Shown here: positions 7,306-13,842 of the stretch, in pieces
How the letters are laid out: each line of letters begins with the position of its first letter
Numbering within the stretch: the stretch's first letter is position 1
Position numbers and translations under genes: made by a program
Notes under the pieces: model-generated
Databases searched by the model: none
Seen by the model: only the letters and a program-made list of their open reading frames with translations
Told to the model about the DNA's origin: nothing
NCBI GenBank assembly: GCA_052035295.1
Contig: JBPOHS010000005.1
Span: 1-64,000 of the forward strand
Source: HdN1 sp052035295
GTDB lineage: Bacteria; Pseudomonadota; Gammaproteobacteria; Pseudomonadales; Ketobacteraceae
DNA: 64,000 bases
Direction: 5' to 3'

Positions 7306-9567
7306 CTACGCCACCAAGACGGATTGGTTGATCTCGTCCATCACGTTGCGCAGACCCTGCTCGCCAAACAGTTCGATGCCGATGTTGGCGGCGTTGAGAA
7401 TGGACAGCGGCGGGGCGAACAGGTCGTCGAGCGAAACCTTGCCTTTCACCAAGCCACGGTTCTTGAGCAGCGCAAGATATTGCGCCTGCTCGGGGGTAAG
7501 GTTCTTGGCCACGAGCCAAGCGCGGAAGTTATCCTCCACGCGCTCCTCGCGGCTCTTGATCTTGAGCATGCCCAGCGCGGCGCGGATGAAGTCCACCAAA
7601 TTGCCACCCGGGTTGCGGTATGCGCGGCGCAGGTTGTCTTCATTGAAGTAACGCTGCGGCTGGTTCAGGCGCTGGGCGAGTTGGGCCTCTTCTTCTTCCG
7701 ACAGAGCATCGCCCGCTTTGACCTTGGCGATGATGGGATCGGCCTCCGCCTCCTGCTGTACGGTGGTTTCCCAATCCGTCACGTAATCACGCTTGTCGAC
7801 GCGCTCGCCGTCCGGACCCACCTCGATGTAGTGGACAGCGTCCAGCCATTCGTCTTCCAGGCCAAGCTCTATCAGCTCGCGCGGTGTCTTGCCGCCCGGT
7901 TGTTTGGGCTTGAGTGCGTACCCACCGCCACTGCTGCCGGAGAAGATGTCGGTGTCCGAGTCGTTGAAATACTCGTGGTTGCGGAAGAAGTCGTAAATGA
8001 CAAACTTCTCTTTGCCGATGTGCGGTGCTGTACGTGTGCCACGCCCACGCATCTGTTGATAGAGGATGGGGCTGCGCACTCGGCGGCACATCACGAGATG
8101 CAGCACCTCGCGGCAATCAAAGCCCGTGTCGAGCATGCCCACACTGACCGCGACCATGGGCAGATCTTCCTGTTTGAAGCGGCGGATCAGGTCGTCTGCA
8201 TTGGCCACGTCAGAAGTGATGACCTCGGCGTAGCGACCCTTGTGCTCGGGATGCAGATCATTCAGGTATTGCGCCAGTCGTGCCGCGTGGTGCTTGGTGA
8301 TCGCAAACACCACCGACTTGCCCGGGCCATTCTTCTGCCCCGGTGCCAACTCCTTGTAGCTCTGCCACGCCAGACGGTCGAACTCTTCCATCATCAGCCG
8401 ATTGCTGGCCTCATTGGTCCACTTGCGCTCGAACTCGGCGGGGTCGTAATGCTCCTCATCGACTTTGGCGCCCTCGGACACCAAAGTGGTGATGCCGGTG
8501 GCGAATTTGTAGGGCACGAGAAAGCCTTCCTTGAAGGCCTCCTGGATCGGGTAGGAGTAGTCGGGCGTATCGTCCTTGCAGTGATAGAACTGGAAGGTGT
8601 TGCGCTCGATGTAAATGGCCGGGGTGGCGGTGAGGCCGATGTGCAGGGCATCGAAGTGCGAAAGCGCAGCCTGCCACGCGCCGTAGATGGAACGGTGGCA
8701 TTCGTCCATCACGACCACATCAAAGTAGCCGCTGGTGAACTCTTGATAGCGGCCAATCATGGTTTGCAGCAGGCACACTGTGACCTGCTTTTCCTGGCGG
8801 ACGATGCCCGGCTTGAGCCAATAGCTGGAATAACTGGGCAGCAAGTCCTGAATGGCTTCGATGGCCTGCTTCGCAAGCTGATCGCGGTCGACCAGGAACA
8901 GCACGCGCTCGGCCTGCCCAGCCTGTACGAGGCGCTTGAGATAAAGAGCTATCAGGTCGGTCTTACCGCAGCCTGTGGGCAACTCGATCAAGAAGCGACG
9001 CTTGCCCAGTTCGACCGTGCGGTCGAGCGCCTGCATCGCTTCCTTCTGGTAGGGGCGCAGGGAGCGCGTCTCGCCCTGGCGCAGGTAGGTGTCCGGGATC
9101 GGCACCGTGGCCAACGGCTTACGCTCGGCCCGCATATGCACCAACCGCTCAAGATCACGCCGGGAGAAGAAGGAGTTGACGATGCGGGCATCGTCATTCT
9201 GGTAGTCCCAAAAATAGATCAGTTCGCCGTTGGTGAGAAAAATGAATGGCGCGCCGATCTGCTTGGCATAGGGCAGCGCTTGCTGCTTCGCGGTGTAGGG
9301 CTGAATAGCCTGCTTTTTAGCCTCGATGATGGCCAACGGACGACCACGCTGGTCCAGCAATACATAGTCGGCACGGCCCGTGGGAATGGCATCGCCATCC
9401 GCCGTGCTGAAAACAGTGGGTTGCGCCCCCGGCTCGGCCACGAAATGACCGCCTGCGACTTTGACCTCGGTGAGCACCTGGGACTTGTCTGCCGGATTCC
9501 AGCCGGCAGCACGCAGCTGATCGTCGATCAGGATGCGTGCGTCGGTTTCTTTGTTCTGGGCGTTCAA
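7306..9567 (-). CDS. hsdR: Type I restriction endonuclease/translocase HsdR (EcoEI-like)
   Basis: 753 residues. An N-terminal PD-(D/E)xK nuclease is visible as D67 and IEAKK (E82, K84). The SF2 motor follows, with Walker A LPTGCGKT (196-203) and the DEAD-type motif DECH (288-291), then an EcoEI-type C-terminal region. It translocates DNA and cuts unmethylated molecules. The start is TTG at 9567, chosen because GGAG lies seven bases before it and the N-terminus matches the family. It is the first gene of a six-gene operon and lies about 36 bases after the start point predicted from the sigma-54 promoter. Confidence 0.96.
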   Translation of the reverse strand: MNAQNKETDARILIDDQLRAAGWNPADKSQVLTEVKVAGGHFVAEPGAQPTVFSTADGDAIPTGRADYVLLDQRGRPLAIIEAKKQAIQPYTAKQQALPYAKQIGAPFIFLTNGELIYFWDYQNDDARIVNSFFSRRDLERLVHMRAERKPLATVPIPDTYLRQGETRSLRPYQKEAMQALDRTVELGKRRFLIELPTGCGKTDLIALYLKRLVQAGQAERVLFLVDRDQLAKQAIEAIQDLLPSYSSYWLKPGIVRQEKQVTVCLLQTMIGRYQEFTSGYFDVVVMDECHRSIYGAWQAALSHFDALHIGLTATPAIYIERNTFQFYHCKDDTPDYSYPIQEAFKEGFLVPYKFATGITTLVSEGAKVDEEHYDPAEFERKWTNEASNRLMMEEFDRLAWQSYKELAPGQKNGPGKSVVFAITKHHAARLAQYLNDLHPEHKGRYAEVITSDVANADDLIRRFKQEDLPMVAVSVGMLDTGFDCREVLHLVMCRRVRSPILYQQMRGRGTRTAPHIGKEKFVIYDFFRNHEYFNDSDTDIFSGSSGGGYALKPKQPGGKTPRELIELGLEDEWLDAVHYIEVGPDGERVDKRDYVTDWETTVQQEAEADPIIAKVKAGDALSEEEEAQLAQRLNQPQRYFNEDNLRRAYRNPGGNLVDFIRAALGMLKIKSREERVEDNFRAWLVAKNLTPEQAQYLALLKNRGLVKGKVSLDDLFAPPLSILNAANIGIELFGEQGLRNVMDEINQSVLVA

Positions 9568-9612
9568 GTCAGTACTCCGTGATTACAAAATTTTTTGTTA
9601 GTATCAGGCTAT

Positions 9613-9630
9613 AAGCACATGCCGTGCCAA
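9613..9630 (-). promoter_or_regulatory. Sigma-54 (-24/-12) promoter of the hsdRMS operon
   Basis: The minus strand reads TTGGCACGGCATGTGCTT. The family consensus is YTGGCACG-N4-TTGCW; here the -24 half is perfect and the -12 half (GTGCT) differs at one base. GG and GC are exactly 12 bases apart, the obligatory spacing. It begins on the base after the stop codon of the upstream sigma-54 activator and points at hsdR. Transcription would start near 9603. Confidence 0.85.
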
Positions 9631-11127
9631 CTAGCCAACTCCGTACTTCTGAAGCCAGTTACTCAGAGTCTGATAGCTGCCGATCCCAAGGATTCGAGCG
9701 GCCTCGGACTTATTGCCGTGCGTCTGGGCCATGGCGCGCTCAAGGTAGTGGCGCGCGACGTCTCCAATGATGTCCGGTAGAGAAATCACTTGGTCCAGAG
9801 GGCGACCGAGGATGGTGTCAGCCTTTGGTGCGACCGTTACAGCCAAGGACTCGGCCACGTCCTGCGTGGTGATCTTGTCGCCCACGGCCCAAATGCTGGC
9901 ACGCAGCAGTGTGTTGTGGAGCTCCCGAACGTTGCCAGGCCAAGAGTGTTGAATCAGAAGGTTTCTTGCGGAAACATCCAATTTTTTGTGCTTGTAGCCC
10001 GGCTGCGACGCCGCCTCTGCGTTGATGGAGGCCAGCATCGAGTCGATCAGAATGTTGAGATCGCCCTCACGCTGGCGCAGAGGCGGCAGGAGCAACACGC
10101 CTACGGCCAGGCGGTGAAAAAGGTCCTCTCGGAATCGACCGTCCCTGATCTCATCGGGCAGGACTCGATTCGTGGCGGCGATAACGCGGATATCGATGGG
10201 CTTGGCCCGTGTGGCGCCGACACGGGTAACTTCACGCTCCTGCAAGACTCGCAGCAGCCTGACTTGAGATGCCAGCGGCAGTTCACCGATCTCATCGAGG
10301 AACAAGGTGCCGCCATCGGCCGACTCGAAGTAACCAGCCCGCGCTGCGGTAGCGCCGGTGAATGCGCCCTTCTCATGACCAAACAGTTCTGCGTCAACCA
10401 GTTCTTGCGGGATAGCGCCGCAGTTGACTGCGACGAACGGCTTGGCGTTGCGTGGACTGGCCTGATGGATGGCGCGCGCGAACAACTCTTTGCCTGTTCC
10501 GGATTCCCCCTGGATGAGCACCGGCACATCGCGAACCGCCAAGCGATGCGCCATCGCCACGGTGCGTTTCATTGCAGCGCAGCGGTGGACGATTGCAGTG
10601 AAAGCTGGACTTTCGGGCGGCATGCCCATCATCAGGCGAGTCAGAGCCTCGTCTGCCTGCTTGTCAGCAACAGGCGCAAACTCGGCCGACAGCTCAAAGG
10701 GAATGCTGACCTCTTTGACACCGTGCTCCCGCGAAGACTCGATCAGTCTTGCCGGGTACCGAGTCTTGGCAAGCAGCAGCCAGATGGCCGCCATGGCTGG
10801 AGTGCCTGGGCTCAGATGAAACACTAGGTCGCCAAAAAGTGAAGCACGCTTGACTTCCTCGATCACTCCGACAGCAGCACGGAAGATCTCTTCAAAACTG
10901 GTTGGACTGGTGAGCTTGGCTTGATGTGCCGTCACCGGCACTGACGACTGCCGTCCAACCCACTGGGCGTACGCACGGGTCTTCTGGATGCTGTGATCGG
11001 ACAGCAGGTGCAATGCATCAAAGGGGAACGCCTTGAGCGCGCCCAAGATGGGCCCTTGCTCATCGGTGCCTCCGGCCTCCGCAGCGCGCAGGTCAGCATT
11101 GCCAAGCCAAGCCAGCAAGACTGCCAT
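9631..11127 (-). CDS. Sigma-54-dependent activator with RtcR-like CARF sensory domain
   Basis: 498 residues. Residues 1 to about 165 resemble the sensory domain of E. coli RtcR: LVFHLSPGTPAMAAIWLLLA followed by RYPARLIESS parallels the RtcR stretch (I)HITTGT..AQICWFLLAEARY.PARLIQSS, a CARF-type Rossmann fold. The AAA+ domain has Walker A GESGTGKE (207-214), GAFTGA (254-259, contact to sigma-54) and Walker B GGTLFLDEIGEL. A Fis-type HTH ends the protein (about 471-495). CARF domains bind cyclic oligonucleotides or related RNA ligands (known); the ligand here is unknown. The next gene is hsdR behind a sigma-54 promoter, so it most likely controls that operon. The ribosome site is weak. Confidence 0.93.
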   Translation of the reverse strand: MAVLLAWLGNADLRAAEAGGTDEQGPILGALKAFPFDALHLLSDHSIQKTRAYAQWVGRQSSVPVTAHQAKLTSPTSFEEIFRAAVGVIEEVKRASLFGDLVFHLSPGTPAMAAIWLLLAKTRYPARLIESSREHGVKEVSIPFELSAEFAPVADKQADEALTRLMMGMPPESPAFTAIVHRCAAMKRTVAMAHRLAVRDVPVLIQGESGTGKELFARAIHQASPRNAKPFVAVNCGAIPQELVDAELFGHEKGAFTGATAARAGYFESADGGTLFLDEIGELPLASQVRLLRVLQEREVTRVGATRAKPIDIRVIAATNRVLPDEIRDGRFREDLFHRLAVGVLLLPPLRQREGDLNILIDSMLASINAEAASQPGYKHKKLDVSARNLLIQHSWPGNVRELHNTLLRASIWAVGDKITTQDVAESLAVTVAPKADTILGRPLDQVISLPDIIGDVARHYLERAMAQTHGNKSEAARILGIGSYQTLSNWLQKYGVG

Positions 11128-11197
11128 GGATTAGAAGATTTTCAATGTATTCACAAGAAATATTGTACTTTGATCGAGGTTGATTGAACAGCAGCTT

Positions 11198-11252
11198 GGC
11201 TTCTTGATCGTTGAGCGCGTGAATGGTGGTGTCATCCACCAACCAAGAAGCC
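11198..11252. repeat. Nested inverted repeat at the cargo/backbone junction
   Basis: An outer stem GGCTTCTTG/CAAGAAGCC (9 bp, perfect) encloses an inner stem GGTGG/CCACC with a six-base loop. It lies between the divergent sigma-54 activator and the first backbone gene, ending six bases before the latter's ATG. It could be an operator, a leader hairpin or an insertion scar. Confidence 0.6.
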
Positions 11253-11257
11253 CCACG

Positions 11258-11461
11258 ATGAACACCAAGACCACTGCCATCGACACCTATCTCGCCCGCA
11301 CCGCCGCCATCCACATCAAGTTGGCCCGGCTTCAGCAACTGGCCGACGACCATTTCGGCCACAACCCGGACGCCATCCACTGGGGCCACGTAGGTGACCT
11401 CGGGCGGGTGGATCAGGCGCTGGATGACCTACTGGCAATCTTCGGCGGCCAGAACAAGTGA
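11258..11461 (+). CDS. Small hypothetical protein of the element backbone
   Basis: 67 residues, helical, no recognised domain. The ATG at 11258 was chosen over an upstream in-frame codon because the upstream stretch overlaps the inverted repeat and reads like non-coding sequence. It ends 10 bases before the DUF3489 gene, so the two are probably co-transcribed. Confidence 0.6.
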   Translation: MNTKTTAIDTYLARTAAIHIKLARLQQLADDHFGHNPDAIHWGHVGDLGRVDQALDDLLAIFGGQNK

Positions 11462-11471
11462 GGGGGCCGCG

Positions 11472-11957
11472 ATGGACACCCTGCTCAAACTTTCCCCGGC
11501 CCAAAGCCTGCTGCTGCGCACTGCCGCCCGCCGTCCTGATGGGCGAGTGATCCCGCCTGACACGCTGCGCGGCGGCGCACGGGTCAAAGTGCTGACTGCG
11601 CTGCTTCAGCGTGGCTGGATCGAACCCGCCGACAGCGGCCACGCGCTGACCGACGCGGGCTACGCGGCCATCGGCCAACAGCGGCCCGTGCCGTCGGATG
11701 ATGTCCAGCCGATGGACGCCACCGACGACTTCCAACTTCTGGAGGGCATCCCGATCCGCCCTGGCACCAAGCTTGCCGCGCTGGTGATGGCACTGCGCCG
11801 CCCACAGGGCGCGACCAGCCTGCAACTGATGCTGGCCACTGGCTGGCAGCCCCACACCGTGCGTGGGGCGATTTCCGGGATGCTGCGCAAGAAGCTCGGC
11901 CTGAACGTGGTGCTGGCGCACAACGACAGCGGCGAACGGGTGTACAGGGTGGTGTGA
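11472..11957 (+). CDS. DUF3489 domain protein
   Basis: 161 residues. The C-terminal half (PIRPGTKLAALVMALRRPQG ... TGWQPHTVRGAISGMLRKK) is the DUF3489 winged-helix-like region often found in mobile elements (known). The N-terminal half contains a second helix-rich segment with LLRTAARRPDGRVIPP. The ATG at 11472 is preceded by GAGGGGG. A DNA-binding role is likely but undemonstrated; the gene forms a pair with the small ORF before it. Confidence 0.8.
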   Translation: MDTLLKLSPAQSLLLRTAARRPDGRVIPPDTLRGGARVKVLTALLQRGWIEPADSGHALTDAGYAAIGQQRPVPSDDVQPMDATDDFQLLEGIPIRPGTKLAALVMALRRPQGATSLQLMLATGWQPHTVRGAISGMLRKKLGLNVVLAHNDSGERVYRVV

Positions 11958-12439
11958 TCAGCCGCCAAGGGTGTCCAGTTTCTGGAGGCCCTTGCCGATA
12001 CCAAGGTCTGACGCAGCTGACGCAGTTCCACGTAACTCTCTATACGCGTGCGCGTGCGCGCGCCTCACGGAAAGTTACGACAACCTGTGTCCGATGCGTC
12101 AGACGGGGTGCAAAGGCTCGTGGGCCGATTTCTGCAACCCAGCCAGCGAATCGGCTGCAAACCCGCACCAGCATTGAGTTTTCGTCCCTGGCCGTTTTCG
12201 CGCGCACCGGGGTGCAAACCCGGTACGCACCAAGGTTCGCACTCTCCTCTTTCCCAACAATCCCGCACACGTCAGCGTTGACGCGGCATTCAGCCCGTTG
12301 ACCCGCACCGCCAAGTGCGAACCGCAAACCCTGCAAACCTTGTTTCCTGGCCAGACGGTAGCGCAATGCTGCGCTGTCGCCCCCCGTATTGGAATATCGC
12401 CAGGAAGGACCCGCTTTGTCTGGGCATGTGTGCATTCCC

Positions 12440-12540
12440 CGACCGTAACAATAGGCGGTGACCATCACCATCGTCACAACCATCACGGTCGATGGCCCGC
12501 TGTGACAGTGGTGATGGTTGTGATGGTCGTCGCTTATTGT
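12440..12540. repeat. Dyad cluster of ACCATCAC-type repeats
   Basis: CGACCGT (12440-12446) and ACGGTCG (12485-12491) bracket several ACCATCAC/CGTCAC units. A larger inverted repeat pairs 12448-12486 (starting ACAATAGGCGGTGACCATC) with 12508-12540 (ending GACGACCATCAC... on the opposite strand). The same CGACCGT/ACGGTCG frame around CAC/CAT repeats recurs at 13887-13921. Confidence 0.75.
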
Positions 12541-12596
12541 TTACACCGCCGGAAACGCAGATACGTCCTGCGTGTAATCGTCACGGCCTCCGCGCC

Positions 12597-12684
12597 AGTG
12601 ACGGATGCGACAGGTTTGCTGATTTACTTCTCACGCGTGCGCACGTCATGGAAAGTTTCCGGCAAACCCGTCACATCCGTCACT
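12597..12684. repeat. Inverted repeat AGTGACGGATGYGAC
   Basis: AGTGACGGATGCGAC at 12597-12611 is matched on the other strand by 12670-12684 (14 of 15 bases). Part of the 3' arm also lies in the second copy of the GGAAAGTT-containing direct repeat. Confidence 0.7.
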
Positions 12685-12776
12685 CACGCCTGAAGATCGC
12701 CAGCGCTGGCTGGCCATGGCGACCAGCGTGGATGAACGTGGACGGTGCTGGATCACTCTCGGTAGACTGGCGGGTA

Positions 12777-13514
12777 ATGAATCCGCATCTACTCACCCTG
12801 GCCCTGACCACACCGCTCGAACAACTGCTGGAGTTGCCGAACGCGGTGCGCATTGCTGCGTGCGCCCGGGATGATTTGCAGACCTTCAGCGCCGAGCAGT
12901 TGCATCAGATGTTGGCCTGCATGGACGCCGCGATCACGGATACCGTGGCATTGGCGCAAATCAAGCACGGCAGCGAACTGGTCAGCCGTAGCGAGCAGCG
13001 TGATCTGGACTGGTTCATCGAAGTGACCAATCAACCGGAATGGTTGCGCCTGCGGTCAGCCATTGCAACGGATCGTGATTACTTCCGCCTCTTGGCGCTC
13101 TACAAGTTGGGTGTGGTGATTGAGGCCACATCAGACACGCCGTCGGGGATCATCATCAGGCCAGCGGTGGATGCACTGATGGAAGCGCTCGAATCCTTGC
13201 TGCTGGCCGATCTGTTGCCGGAGTCACCCTCAACGGCGCAGATCATCGAGGAAGCATGGAAGGCCGGACTCACGCCGGAGCCCGTTGCCGCCGACGAAGT
13301 GCGCAAGGCCCAAAGCCAGGCAGTCAGACGGGCGGCCGATGCTCGACACGCCAGCAACCGGGCCGCAAAGCAAAAGGCCCTGCAACTGTTCGCATCGAAT
13401 ACGTACCGCACCAAGGAAGAGGCCTACCGCATCATCGGCGCGCAGGTCTGCAAAGCACCGGGCACGATCAAGAATTGGATCGCGGGCATTCCAAAAGACT
13501 CGCCGCCCAAGTAA
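12777..13514 (+). CDS. Hypothetical mobile-element protein
   Basis: 245 residues from ATG 12777; the upstream in-frame extension is arginine- and cysteine-rich and looks non-coding. The protein is mostly helical. The C-terminal ~60 residues are rich in K, R and A and include NTYRTKEEAYRIIGAQVCKA followed by GTIKNWIAGIP, a helix-turn-helix-like segment. No catalytic motif is seen. It sits between the repeat-rich control region and the AlpA-like gene and could be a DNA-binding accessory of the element (inference). Confidence 0.7.
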   Translation: MNPHLLTLALTTPLEQLLELPNAVRIAACARDDLQTFSAEQLHQMLACMDAAITDTVALAQIKHGSELVSRSEQRDLDWFIEVTNQPEWLRLRSAIATDRDYFRLLALYKLGVVIEATSDTPSGIIIRPAVDALMEALESLLLADLLPESPSTAQIIEEAWKAGLTPEPVAADEVRKAQSQAVRRAADARHASNRAAKQKALQLFASNTYRTKEEAYRIIGAQVCKAPGTIKNWIAGIPKDSPPK

Positions 13515-13624
13515 TTTCACTGCGAACCTTCACGCTGCGCGCAGCGTGATCATCGTGCGCGCACCGTGTCTATGAATGCCAATTCTTGTGGCATTCAATA
13601 CAGAGCATCCCCAAACGACCACGG

Positions 13625-13831
13625 ATGCTCGCCATGTACCAACCCCGTCCTGCACTGCCCGAAACCGGCTTCGTTCGGTTGCCGCAGATCCTGTCCCTGA
13701 TCCCCATCAGCCGTTCGGCCTGGTGGGCCGGCATCCGGGAAGGCAAATTTCCCCAAGGCATCAAACTCGGCAGCAAGACCACGGTCTGGCGCGCTGAGGA
13801 CATTCGCAATCTCATCGAACGCTCGCGCTGA
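13625..13831 (+). CDS. AlpA-family excisionase/regulator
   Basis: 68 residues. The sequence ALPETGFVRLPQIL followed by SRSAWWAGIREGKFP and a final VWRAEDIRNLIE is the MerR-like winged helix of the AlpA family, which in mobile elements acts as recombination directionality factor or transcriptional regulator (known). The start could also be the ATG at 13634; neither has a clear ribosome site. It is followed within 12 bases by the ATPase gene. Confidence 0.9.
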   Translation: MLAMYQPRPALPETGFVRLPQILSLIPISRSAWWAGIREGKFPQGIKLGSKTTVWRAEDIRNLIERSR

Positions 13832-13842
13832 TTCGGGCGGTG

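Larger units (their letters stand above)
11958..12776. other. 0.8-kb gene-free, repeat-rich control region of the element
   Basis: No convincing frame on either strand. It holds an alternating purine/pyrimidine tract (tatacgcgtgcgcgtgcgcg, near 12042), two imperfect direct repeats (from 12044 and 12633) sharing GGAAAGTT plus flanks, a dyad cluster at 12440-12540, and an inverted pair at 12597/12670. The region precedes the replication/regulation-type genes, so an origin or a master control region of the element is a reasonable inference. Confidence 0.6.

Noticed and set aside
7324..9582. 752-codon open frame antisense to hsdR
   Set aside because: It mirrors hsdR codon for codon in a GC-rich gene; hsdR has all catalytic motifs and the antisense product has none.
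12040..12486. 148-codon minus-strand frame beginning MMVVTMVMV
   Set aside because: It is produced by the CAC/CAT repeat read backwards, with no ribosome site or domain.
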